Below, piece after piece: positions 1 through 6,819 of a stretch of DNA of 14,818 nt. The DNA comes from Pseudomonadota bacterium (GTDB lineage Bacteria > Pseudomonadota > Alphaproteobacteria > Rhizobiales > Rhizobiaceae): contig JAEXMK010000098.1 in assembly GCA_023444445.1 (NCBI GenBank), forward strand, positions 1 through 14,818, written 5' to 3'. The notes below the pieces were generated by a model. The model ran no database searches, was not told the DNA's origin, and saw nothing but the letters and a program-made list of their open reading frames with translations. Each line of letters begins with the position of its first letter. Within the stretch, counting starts at the first letter, position 1. Position numbers and translations under genes: made by a program.

Positions 1-13
1 AGATATTCGCGTT

Positions 14-979
14 TCATGGCACCTTGAAAAACCGTCTGACCTTGTCCTTGTGGACCGCATCTTGCGATGCGCTGTCAGGGTAATCGAAATGCCCGGCGTC
101 GAGGATGAAGATTTCATTAAATTTTGATTGCGGCAGCGCATTTGCCACTGCGAACTGGCAGGGCGGCGCGACGGCAGGATCGAAAAGTGCCGGCGCGACC
201 AGCATCGGCACCGTTATCCGGGCTGCGGCGCAGGCGGCGTCGAACAGACGCAATGTCTCAAGCACATGGGCGTGGGTCTTCTGATAGGTCTGAACCGCAT
301 CCGCACTGCCGACGGTGGGCAGCGTCAACCAGAACGGCCGATGGCCGAAGGTCGGCACGACAAGGTGGCCGCGGTCTATGCGCGCGTCGAAAGGGATGGC
401 CAGCGCACCGATACCGCCGCCGAAACTGATGCCGCTATACCCCACCTGCCCTTCCAGCCAGGGATAAAGACTGACGAGCGTCGATACGGCGACCCACAGA
501 TCATCGACGCAACCGCCGATGATGTAGTCATCCTTCCTGTCGATCTTGTAGAGGACATGCAGGGCCGGATCGGACGAAATCGGCGGGCAGGCGCTGAGCG
601 AAAGCCCACGAAAACAGGGAAACAGCACGGCCGTTTCTTCCACGGGCACATCAAAATCGGGCTCTCCGCGCCCGCCATAACCATGACCGACGACGAGGCC
701 GCGCCGCACCTGTCCCTCCCGCGGCAAAAGCAGCCACCCGCCGATACGGAAGCCGTCGGTGGATGTGTAGGTCACATCAAGGACCTGCCAGCGGGGATGG
801 GCCAGCTTGCTCCTGCGCAGCACCGGCCGCGGATCCGTCGCAAGCGCGCGGCGATAGCGCTTCTTCCAGAAGTCATCAAAACCCGGCGGCGCTTCCGGCG
901 GGGTGATGGTGAGCAATTGCTCGCGCTGCATGCCATAAGTGGGGTCGAAATCGAAAGGATGGGTTTTCGGAACGCTCAT
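14..979 (-). CDS. CE7-family acetyl xylan esterase / cephalosporin C deacetylase-like hydrolase
   Basis: A 321-residue alpha/beta hydrolase resembling the AXE1 (CE7) family, which removes acetyl groups from sugars and similar esters. From the chosen ATG the probable triad is Ser185 (in GISFGGG), Asp267 (in FDPAVAPP) and His297 (in AGHFDYP). That spacing matches the roughly 188/274/303 pattern I recall for Thermotoga CE7, and the length is typical. There is no signal peptide, so it is probably cytoplasmic. Oddly, the family signatures are altered: RGQ is RGL, GxSQG is GISFG, and HE is HF. The substrate could therefore differ. The start is uncertain. ATG at 979 (or 988) fits the family length. 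The open frame runs on to a TTG at 1084, but that stretch crosses an inverted repeat and has no ribosome site. It lies downstream of fructokinase on the same strand. The family call is fairly secure; the substrate is unknown. Confidence 0.8.
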   Translation of the reverse strand: MSVPKTHPFDFDPTYGMQREQLLTITPPEAPPGFDDFWKKRYRRALATDPRPVLRRSKLAHPRWQVLDVTYTSTDGFRIGGWLLLPREGQVRRGLVVGHGYGGRGEPDFDVPVEETAVLFPCFRGLSLSACPPISSDPALHVLYKIDRKDDYIIGGCVDDLWVAVSTLVSLYPWLEGQVGYSGISFGGGIGALAIPFDARIDRGHLVVPTFGHRPFWLTLPTVGSADAVQTYQKTHAHVLETLRLFDAACAAARITVPMLVAPALFDPAVAPPCQFAVANALPQSKFNEIFILDAGHFDYPDSASQDAVHKDKVRRFFKVP

Positions 980-1066
980 GCGATGCATGTTTCGCGAAAA
1001 AACAGCGGAGACAAGCTTGATGATCGCGAAATAACGGTTTTTTACGACTTTAACGCCTGGAAGAGC

Positions 1067-1095
1067 GTTGAACCATCTTTTCAAAATGGTTCAAC
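1067..1095 (-). terminator. Perfect 10-bp inverted repeat just after the fructokinase gene
   Basis: The arms GTTGAACCAT and ATGGTTCAAC are perfect complements around a 9-base loop, starting 9 bases past the fructokinase stop. No T-run follows on the minus strand, so it is not a textbook intrinsic terminator. It could be a terminator aided by Rho, a transcript-end stem-loop, or an operator for the esterase gene downstream. A second small hairpin (AACGC/GCGTT, 1052-1069) shares three bases with it, so the two folds exclude each other. Confidence 0.45.
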
Positions 1096-1103
1096 CGTTC
1101 CCT

Positions 1104-2030
1104 TCACAAACCGATTTCATGCGCAAAGGGCGGGTTGGCACCAGCGCGCGAGACGGTGACCGCAGCCGCTTTTGCTCCCAGCGACAAGGCCTTCCTGATC
1201 TGCTCTTCGCTCAGCGACGCCACCTGTGCCTTGGTCAGCAGGCCCTGCATTTTCAGCGAGGCAAGAATGCCGGCGTCGAACGTATCGCCGGCGCCGACCG
1301 TATCAACCACTTCGACCCGCTCTGAGGCCACTTCCACCTTCAGATTGGCGGTGTAACCGACGGCACCCTTGGCGCCACGGGTAACGACCACCAGTTTTGC
1401 GCCATGGTGCAGCCAGTGGCGGGCAAGCGTGTCCTCGTCGCCTTCCAGACCGAACCAGGCGAGGTCTTCGTCCGAGAACTTGACGATATCGGACATGGCG
1501 GCCATGCGGCGGATGCGGGCCATATGGGACTGCTTGTCCTTGATGAAACCAGGGCGAATATTCGGATCGAGCGAGATGACACGGCTTGCGTGCTCGCGCG
1601 TCATCAGCGCCTCATAGGTGCTGCCGCAGGGTTCCGGAATGAGGCTGATGGCTCCGAAATGCAGCGCCTCGCAATCGCCGCCCAATGCCGGAAGTTCGGC
1701 CTCGGTGATCATCCGGCCGGCGGTGTTTTCATCGTAAAAAGCGTAGGTCGCATGGCCATCCACCAGCTTCACAAAGGCGATGGTGGTCGGCCGAGAAAGG
1801 GTGGCGCAATAGCTGAAATCCACGTTGCTGGCGCGCAGGGTTTCCCGCAGGATATCGCCCATCATGTCATCGGAAAGACCGGTGAAAAACGCCGAGGGAA
1901 CGCCGAGACGTCCCAGCGCAATGGCCGTGTTGAAGACCGCACCGCCTGCATAGGGGGCAAAACCCGCCTCGCCCAGCGTCGTCTGCCGGGGCAGCATGTC
2001 AATCAGCGCTTCACCACAACACAGGATCAT
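1104..2030 (-). CDS. frk: Fructokinase (PfkB/ribokinase family)
   Basis: A 308-residue PfkB-family sugar kinase, most like bacterial fructokinases (fructose + ATP to fructose 6-phosphate, cytoplasmic). The N-terminal sugar-binding signature GGAVFNTA is at residues 29-36. A DPNIRP motif is near residue 155. The C-terminal PfkB signature DTVGAGDTFDAG is at 243-254, with Asp249 as catalytic base. The start is the ATG at 2030 because a full AGGAGG sits six bases upstream; a TTG 15 bases further out would overlap that site. It lies 98 bases downstream of pyrE on the same strand, but a hairpin and a LacI-type operator candidate between them suggest its own promoter. A related kinase specificity (for example 2-keto-3-deoxygluconate or another sugar) cannot be excluded from sequence alone. 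Confidence 0.85.
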   Translation of the reverse strand: MILCCGEALIDMLPRQTTLGEAGFAPYAGGAVFNTAIALGRLGVPSAFFTGLSDDMMGDILRETLRASNVDFSYCATLSRPTTIAFVKLVDGHATYAFYDENTAGRMITEAELPALGGDCEALHFGAISLIPEPCGSTYEALMTREHASRVISLDPNIRPGFIKDKQSHMARIRRMAAMSDIVKFSDEDLAWFGLEGDEDTLARHWLHHGAKLVVVTRGAKGAVGYTANLKVEVASERVEVVDTVGAGDTFDAGILASLKMQGLLTKAQVASLSEEQIRKALSLGAKAAAVTVSRAGANPPFAHEIGL

Positions 2031-2065
2031 TACGGTCCTCCTCAAAACAGCAAATCAAATGAACT

Positions 2066-2077
2066 TGAATCGATTTA
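2066..2077 (-). promoter_or_regulatory. Candidate LacI-family operator upstream of fructokinase
   Basis: TGAATCGATTTA is a near-perfect palindrome centred on CG, with one mismatched pair. This is the usual form of LacI-family operators in sugar-utilisation genes. It lies 36 bases before the fructokinase ATG. No LacI-family regulator is in the window, so the link is inferred from site shape and position only. Confidence 0.3.
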
Positions 2078-2095
2078 GACGAAGATGGACCGGAA

Positions 2096-2114
2096 GGCCA
2101 GCCACAAGCTGGCC
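2096..2114 (-). terminator. Stem-loop after pyrE
   Basis: The perfect 7-bp arms GGCCAGC and GCTGGCC flank a 5-base loop, beginning 15 bases beyond the pyrE stop codon. No T-run follows, so this is a weak or Rho-assisted terminator, or a transcript-stabilising hairpin. It separates pyrE from the fructokinase promoter region. Confidence 0.45.
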
Positions 2115-2128
2115 ACCCGTATCCGAAA

Positions 2129-2827
2129 TCAAGATTGCGGCAATTCGCTGACACCGCCGCGCTTTGCCGACCAGGGTAGCGGGTTGTCGAGGAAGGCTTC
2201 AACCTCGGAGAGGGTCTTTTCATCGAACAGTTTTTCAGCCCGGGCAACGGCCAGAACATCGCGCCAGGTCGTCAGGTAATGCAGCTTCACATTGCCGTTG
2301 GCAAAGCGTGCTTCCGCCTCCTGGAAGATGCCGTAATAGAAGAGTGCGATACCGTGATCGACAATGCCGCCCGCCGCGCGGATGGCGTCGATGAAAGTGA
2401 ACATCGAACCACCTGCGGTCGTCAGATCCTCGATGACGAGAACGCGGGCACCCTCAGGCATATGGCCTTCGATCTGGGCATTGCGGCCATGGCCTTTCGG
2501 CTTCTTCCGGCAATAGATCATCGGCAGGCCGAGGCGCTCGGCAAGGAAAGCGGCGAAGGGAATGCCCGCCGTTTCGCCGCCGGCCACACAGTCAAATTTC
2601 TCGAAACCGGCTTCGCGGAGGACAGCCGCCGCCGCAAAATCCATGGCTGCGGAGCGAATGCGCGGGAAGGAGATGAGCTTGCGCATGTCGATATAGACAG
2701 GGCTCTTCATGCCTGACGCGAAGGTGTACGGGCTTTCCGAATTAAAATGGACCGCCTTGATTTCCCACAACATTTTCGCAACCAGTTCGGCAACGACGGC
2801 ACGATCGGTGAATGTGAAGTGGTTCAT
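2129..2827 (-). CDS. pyrE: Orotate phosphoribosyltransferase
   Basis: A 232-residue cytoplasmic type I phosphoribosyltransferase that joins orotate to PRPP to form orotidine 5'-monophosphate, the fifth step of de novo UMP synthesis. The PRPP-binding signature [13 protein letters not shown] is at residues 129-141. The mobile catalytic loop [14 protein letters not shown] is at about 108-121, and YIDMRK at about 45-50 is typical of the alphaproteobacterial form. The ATG at 2827 was chosen over an open frame that continues 40 codons upstream, because AAGGAG lies seven bases before it and the extension matches nothing in the family. pyrC lies upstream on the same strand. A strong hairpin terminator lies between them, so pyrE probably has its own promoter and at most partial read-through. 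Confidence 0.96.
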   Translation of the reverse strand: MNHFTFTDRAVVAELVAKMLWEIKAVHFNSESPYTFASGMKSPVYIDMRKLISFPRIRSAAMDFAAAAVLREAGFEKFDCVAGGETAGIPFAAFLAERLGLPMIYCRKKPKGHGRNAQIEGHMPEGARVLVIEDLTTAGGSMFTFIDAIRAAGGIVDHGIALFYYGIFQEAEARFANGNVKLHYLTTWRDVLAVARAEKLFDEKTLSEVEAFLDNPLPWSAKRGGVSELPQS

Positions 2828-2878
2828 AGGCGCTCTCCTTTTTCGGCCTTGGTTTATCGTTCCCGAGAACCCGGATTG

Positions 2879-2907
2879 ATTTTCGGAAGCACAACGTCTC
2901 AGTTCAA
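2879..2907 (-). promoter_or_regulatory. Weak candidate promoter for pyrE
   Basis: TTGAAC (2902-2907) and GAAAAT (2879-2884) are spaced by 17 bases. Each matches four of six bases of the sigma-70 consensus. The site lies between the pyrC terminator and the pyrE start. A small CAACA-A-TGTTG palindrome overlaps its upstream edge. The match is modest and could be chance. Confidence 0.25.
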
Positions 2908-2961
2908 CATTGTTGGCGTTCTCAGGCGGGTGCCGGTTGGCGAGCACCTGAAGACCATAAC

Positions 2962-2985
2962 AAAACCGCCGGCAGTGCCGGCGGT
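2962..2985 (-). terminator. Intrinsic terminator of pyrC
   Basis: ACCGCCGGC and GCCGGCGGT form a perfect, very G+C-rich 9-bp stem with a 3-base loop. It starts 10 bases past the pyrC stop and is followed on the minus strand by TTTTGTT (the tract begins with the last stem base). This is the clearest intrinsic terminator in the window. Confidence 0.75.
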
Positions 2986-2995
2986 CATCAAAAAA

Positions 2996-4033
2996 TCAGC
3001 TCACATCCCAATGAAGCGGGAACATCGGGTCGAACACTGTGACCGGCCCGGCGCCCGTTTCGATTTTTTCGGGAAAGGCCACCGCTTCCTCGCGCTTGAC
3101 CAGCGTGATCGTTTCCTCGTTCGGCGCAAGACCATACCAAGCCGGACCGTTGAGCGAAGCAAAGGCTTCCAGCTTGTCGAGAGCGTTTTCGTCCTCGAAG
3201 ACATGGGCAAGGCAGCTCATGGTGTTGATGGATGTATAGATGCCGGCGCAGCCGCAGGCGCATTCCTTCAGCGGGTCCACATGCGGGGCGGAATCCGTGC
3301 CGAGGAAGAAGCGCGCATCGCCCGAGATCGCGGCAGCCCTCAGCGCCAGCCTGTGCTCCTCGCGCTTGGCGACGGGCAGACAATAATAATGTGGCTTGAT
3401 GCCGCCAACCAAAATGGCGTTGCGGTTGATGATGAGATGATGCGTGGTGATAGAGCCGGCCAGATTGGCCTTGGAAGACTTGATATAGTCGACGCCGTCG
3501 CGGGTTGTGATGTGCTCCATCGTCACCTTCAGCTCCGGTAGGCGCTGGCGCAGCGGCTCCAGAACCGTATCGATGAAGACCTTCTCGCGGTCGAAAATAT
3601 CGACTTCCGGCGTCGTCACTTCGCCATGCACGCAAAGCGGCAGGCCAATCTTCGCCATGCGCTCCAGAACCGGCATCGCCCTGTTAAAATCGCGCACGCC
3701 GCCGTGGGAATTGGTGGTCGCCCCCGCAGGGTAGAGCTTGACGGCGGTGATGAGGCCGCTTTTTTTGCCCTCTTCCACGTCGTCGGCGTCGGTATCTTCT
3801 GTCAGATAAAGGGTCATCAGCGGCTCGAAACGATCACCCGGCGGGATCGCCTTGACGATGCGGTCGCGATAGGCGCGGGCATCGGCTGTGGTGACAACTG
3901 GCGGCACCAGGTTCGGCATGATGATGGCACGGGCGAAATGCCGGCTCGTATCCCCGATCACCCCTTCCAGCATGGCGCCATCACGAAGATGCAGGTGCCA
4001 GTCATCAGGGCGGCGCAGGGTGAGCGACTTCAT
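2996..4033 (-). CDS. pyrC: Dihydroorotase (class II, homodimeric)
   Basis: A 345-residue zinc amidohydrolase that cyclises carbamoyl-aspartate to dihydroorotate, the third step of de novo pyrimidine synthesis. The metal ligands align with the E. coli class II enzyme. HLHLRD (His13, His15) and the carbamylated Lys99 in [11 protein letters not shown] are followed by His136 in CVHGE, His174 in MEHIT and the catalytic Asp247 in GTDSAPH. The length matches E. coli PyrC. The ATG at 4033 is preceded by GAGG seven bases upstream. The open frame extends 48 codons further, but that part is unlike the family. It is followed by a strong terminator and then pyrE. The hydroxyproline epimerase gene ends 112 bases upstream. 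Confidence 0.96.
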   Translation of the reverse strand: MKSLTLRRPDDWHLHLRDGAMLEGVIGDTSRHFARAIIMPNLVPPVVTTADARAYRDRIVKAIPPGDRFEPLMTLYLTEDTDADDVEEGKKSGLITAVKLYPAGATTNSHGGVRDFNRAMPVLERMAKIGLPLCVHGEVTTPEVDIFDREKVFIDTVLEPLRQRLPELKVTMEHITTRDGVDYIKSSKANLAGSITTHHLIINRNAILVGGIKPHYYCLPVAKREEHRLALRAAAISGDARFFLGTDSAPHVDPLKECACGCAGIYTSINTMSCLAHVFEDENALDKLEAFASLNGPAWYGLAPNEETITLVKREEAVAFPEKIETGAGPVTVFDPMFPLHWDVS

Positions 4034-4145
4034 CGGGATACCTCGGAGCATGATGGAATTGCGCCCGCTTAGCATCTTTTGTCGCGGGAAAACAGCCGCC
4101 AGAGACCATCCGGCGACCGTAAATGTCATTTTTTTGAAGCGCGCT

Positions 4146-5183
4146 TCAGATGTTGCCCGCCTCCGGACCCCAGACATCGGTCATGGCAAAACCATCGGCC
4201 AGGGGATCGAAGGGATCGAGGCCCACCTGGTGCAGTCCGAAGGTGAAGCCGCGCCCGGCAATGGTGGGAATGACGGCAGGACGGCCAGCCACTTCAGTGA
4301 CGGCGGAAAGGCCGACATCGAATTCCGAGCCGATGATCGAGCGGGATTTATACTCGTCTCCCACCTTCACCTTGCCGCGCGCATAAAGCGTGGCGAGATT
4401 GGCGGAATTGCCGGTGCCGCAGGGCGAACGATCCGCCCGGCCCGGCCACATGGTGGTGCAGGTACGGATGGAGCCATCCGCATCCACATCGCGGAACATC
4501 ACATAGGCCACGCCTGATATGGCGGGGATTTCCGGATGCACAACGGTCATTTCGCGGTTGACCAGGTCTTTCAGGATCATGCCCGCCGAGACCAGCTTCG
4601 CCGCATTGGCTTTTTCGATTGTTAGACCAATCTGACGCACATCCACCAGCGCATAAAAAATGCCGCCATAGGAGATGTCCATCGTCACCTTGCCCCATTG
4701 GGGCGTGTCGATGCTGACATCAAGCGCATGCACGAAAGACGGCACCATGGTCAGTTTGACCTTTTCGCAGCGCCCGTCGCGGCAGGTGGCCGTTGCCTTG
4801 ACCAGACCGGCCGCCGTTTCCAGGATGATGACCGTTTCCGGTTCCTGCATTTCCACCATGCCGCTTTCCAGAAGCGCCGTCGTCGCGCAGATGGAATTGG
4901 ACCCGGAGCTGGCATGCGCCTGATCCGGCTGGAGAATGACGAAAGCGGCATGCGCATCCGGGTGCTTCGGCGGCAGGAGAAGATTGACCGACCCCATCGG
5001 CGTGCCGCGCGGTTCCAACGTCAAAAAACGGCGAAGCGCCTCACCCTGCGGGTCCGTATTCATCCAGTGAAGCTGTTCGGCCACCGTATTGCCGGGAATC
5101 TTCGGCGCGCCGCCGGTGACGACACGGCCGATTTCGCCTTCGCAATGAACATCGAGAAGCTGGAGGGTGCGTTTCCAACGCAT
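4146..5183 (-). CDS. Proline racemase family hydroxyproline 2-epimerase (Ser/Cys active site)
   Basis: A 345-residue cofactor-independent proline racemase-family protein. Known members racemise proline, epimerise trans-4-hydroxy-L-proline to cis-4-hydroxy-D-proline, or dehydrate trans-3-hydroxy-L-proline. The second catalytic Cys is present as Cys255 in DRSPCGTG. The first, normally in MCGHN, is Ser93 in SSGSNS, with Ser95 replacing the usual His. I recall that Ser/Cys members, including one from A. tumefaciens next to pyrC, epimerise 4-hydroxyproline and also trans-3-hydroxyproline in vitro. The retained second Cys argues against the usual trans-3-hydroxyproline dehydratase type, which has Thr there. 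The ATG has GGAG nine bases upstream. No hydroxyproline oxidase, deaminase or transporter lies beside it, so the rest of the pathway must be elsewhere. The exact substrate is inferred. Confidence 0.85.
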   Translation of the reverse strand: MRWKRTLQLLDVHCEGEIGRVVTGGAPKIPGNTVAEQLHWMNTDPQGEALRRFLTLEPRGTPMGSVNLLLPPKHPDAHAAFVILQPDQAHASSGSNSICATTALLESGMVEMQEPETVIILETAAGLVKATATCRDGRCEKVKLTMVPSFVHALDVSIDTPQWGKVTMDISYGGIFYALVDVRQIGLTIEKANAAKLVSAGMILKDLVNREMTVVHPEIPAISGVAYVMFRDVDADGSIRTCTTMWPGRADRSPCGTGNSANLATLYARGKVKVGDEYKSRSIIGSEFDVGLSAVTEVAGRPAVIPTIAGRGFTFGLHQVGLDPFDPLADGFAMTDVWGPEAGNI

Positions 5184-5233
5184 GGGGGTCTACTCCGGAA
5201 GTTGGGTTATGGACCTGACCATACAGATAAAAA

Positions 5234-5271
5234 TACAAGGTGTATACAAATGTGGGCAGGCGAGATGACAA
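5234..5271 (-). promoter_or_regulatory. Candidate promoter and operator of the hydroxyproline epimerase gene
   Basis: TTGTCA (5266-5271) matches five of six -35 bases and is 17 bases from TGTATA (5243-5248), a weak -10. The -10 is embedded in TTGTATACACCTTGTAT (5234-5250). This holds the near-palindrome TTGTATACA plus a second TTGTAT repeat 11 bases on. The form resembles GntR/FadR-type operators, which are common for amino-acid catabolic genes. The predicted start site lies about 50 bases before the ATG. No regulator gene is adjacent. Confidence 0.35.
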
Positions 5272-5287
5272 AAACGCTTAACGTTTT
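5271..5287 (-). terminator. Weak stem-loop after the lipoprotein hydrolase gene
   Basis: AAAACG and CGTTTT pair around a 5-base loop, followed by T and G on the minus strand, about 24 bases beyond the hydrolase stop. The stem is short and A+T-rich. It touches the -35 of the epimerase promoter candidate, so it may be part of that regulatory region instead of a terminator. Confidence 0.25.
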
Positions 5288-5310
5288 CGCCACCCTGCAC
5301 GCATCGTCGT

Positions 5311-6633
5311 TTAGCGGCTACGGCATTCCGCCCGGTTTCGATTGACGGCGGCATCGCAATTCACTCTGGAGGATTGAACCGCCTGATCGTCCACCACGGA
5401 ACCGGCCGTATCGCCCACCGATCCGACGGTGTTTTCGACGGAACGGCCAAGCCGCTCCACCTGCCTGCCGTAATTCTCTCGCGTGCGCGGATCAAAGACT
5501 GCGATCGGTGCGCTGACGACGACGCTGGCCGCGGTTCCGACTGTTTGCGCGGCACCGATACTGACGGCACCCAGCGCCTCGCCCAGACCGACGTCGGAAT
5601 CCGTCACCGTCTGGCCCGCGATAAGACGGTCGCCGATCAGGCGAACGACCTCCGGGCTCTCGGCAAATTTTCCATGGTTCAGACGATCACCGGATTGCAG
5701 CTTGGTGAGATCGAGAACCGTGATGCCAGCCTTCTCAAGCTGGCTGCGATAGGGCTCGACGGAAGGATCGATCTGACCGAGGCGATCAACATTGCCGGAA
5801 ATGCGGCGCGACAGGCTGAGTGCGCGGTCATCCTGCGAGACGAAAAGCGTGAATTTCGGCGGCATCTTGCCGAGGCTTGTGAATTGCCGGCTGAAGACGT
5901 CCACATCGAGATCAGGCGCCGCCAGAATGACATTGCTGATTTTAGGATCAACGCGGCCGTTGCGGATGGCCATCTGGCGCAGTGCCTCCACCGCAAGCCA
6001 GGTGCCCATGGAATGGGCCATGACGGTGACTTCGCGTATGGATTTGTCTTTCGCCAGCCGCGTCAGCATCTCCTCCAGCGAATCGCGGGAATAGTTGGTG
6101 CTTTCCTTATCGTAATTATAGTCGAAGATGCTCGCGCGCGACGGCCAGGTGAACACGACAGGCACGACATCCGTGCCGGAATCATGGACGATCTGGGCGA
6201 AACGATAGACGGATTCCTCGTAACGATTGTTGAAACCATGCACGAAGACCAGCACCCGGCGGTCCTTCGCGATATGCTTACTTATCCAGCTTCTGGTTTC
6301 GGCTTCGGAGCGGATCGGCTCAATCGCAACCGTGGTGAAATCCTTCAGCGGATTGGGTGGCAGTTTTTTCGGCCATTGCACCTGACCAACCTTGCGGTTG
6401 GCAGCAGGCGGAATGGAGACCGTGACCGCATCGACCTTCAGCCCGGTTCCCCGCTCGCCGCCGAAAAGAACCGCAGGATTTTCGGACGGGGCGCGCGTTG
6501 TCGCAACGAGGAGATTAACCGGCGTCGTGCCAGCCACAGTTTGTCCCGTTGGCGTCATCACACCGATCGGCCGCCCGCCGCAACCGGCAAGCAGGGCGAC
6601 AATCGCGATCATGGCGACGAAGCGAATGGGCAT
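5311..6633 (-). CDS. DUF900-type alpha/beta hydrolase lipoprotein
   Basis: A 440-residue exported esterase/lipase-like protein of unknown substrate. The N terminus is a lipoprotein signal with lipobox LLAGC (Cys18). The following Gly, not Asp, favours outer-membrane sorting. The hydrolase core shows the FVHGFNN oxyanion region at 130-136, the nucleophile elbow AHSMG with Ser208, Asp268 or Asp269 in SQDDR, and His320 in LNHGKF as the probable triad. This is the usual pattern of the DUF900 family. About 100 residues follow the core. They include an Ala/Gly/Val-rich stretch (about 349-378), repeated Gly-Ser-Val segments and two Cys residues (426, 437) that could form a disulfide. The ATG at 6633 has AGGAG nine bases upstream; 60 further open codons lack lipoprotein features. 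It appears to be transcribed alone. Confidence 0.85.
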   Translation of the reverse strand: MPIRFVAMIAIVALLAGCGGRPIGVMTPTGQTVAGTTPVNLLVATTRAPSENPAVLFGGERGTGLKVDAVTVSIPPAANRKVGQVQWPKKLPPNPLKDFTTVAIEPIRSEAETRSWISKHIAKDRRVLVFVHGFNNRYEESVYRFAQIVHDSGTDVVPVVFTWPSRASIFDYNYDKESTNYSRDSLEEMLTRLAKDKSIREVTVMAHSMGTWLAVEALRQMAIRNGRVDPKISNVILAAPDLDVDVFSRQFTSLGKMPPKFTLFVSQDDRALSLSRRISGNVDRLGQIDPSVEPYRSQLEKAGITVLDLTKLQSGDRLNHGKFAESPEVVRLIGDRLIAGQTVTDSDVGLGEALGAVSIGAAQTVGTAASVVVSAPIAVFDPRTRENYGRQVERLGRSVENTVGSVGDTAGSVVDDQAVQSSRVNCDAAVNRNRAECRSR

Positions 6634-6769
6634 TACATCACTCTCCTGCAACCCTGAGGCAGCTCGATAGCGGCCGGGTGGAGAAGATTGTCTACCGGAG
6701 GCGGAACAGTCGCGCCAGCAACCTAAGCGGCGTGGCGGGCACTTTCCCCACCGGTGTGTCCAAACGGAC

Positions 6770-6799
6770 CCAATTGCCGGTCGAAAAACCGGCAATTGG
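6770..6799 (-). terminator. Perfect 12-bp inverted repeat after the CoA-transferase gene
   Basis: CCAATTGCCGGT and ACCGGCAATTGG are exact complements around a 6-base loop, starting 20 bases past the CoA-transferase stop. The stem is long enough to be a strong terminator hairpin, but no T-run follows on the minus strand. A small GTCC/GGAC hairpin sits next to it (6758-6769). The rest of the gap up to the lipoprotein start holds no promoter I can identify with confidence. Confidence 0.55.
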
Positions 6800-6819
6800 A
6801 CAACCTGTTTCAATACCTA

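Noticed and set aside
128..1159. Plus-strand open frame of 343 codons
   Set aside because: It is antisense to the CE7 esterase, Arg/His/Gln-rich, with no domain or ribosome site. Similar shadows at 5374-6657, 7189-8409, 10672-11637 and 11637-12503 were rejected for the same reason.
2125..4033. pyrC-pyrE as one simple operon
   Set aside because: The 168-base gap with a strong T-tailed terminator argues for mainly separate transcription, though read-through cannot be excluded.
4135..4148. Palindrome TGAAGCGCGCTTCA next to a T-run at the end of the epimerase gene
   Set aside because: The T-run is on the wrong strand for a minus-strand terminator, no plus-strand gene ends there, and the palindrome overlaps the stop codon with no loop.
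4034..4177. N-terminal extension of pyrC; similar extensions of pyrE, the ATPase and the lipoprotein
   Set aside because: Each extension lacks family similarity, while an internal ATG has a good Shine-Dalgarno sequence and gives the family's usual N terminus.
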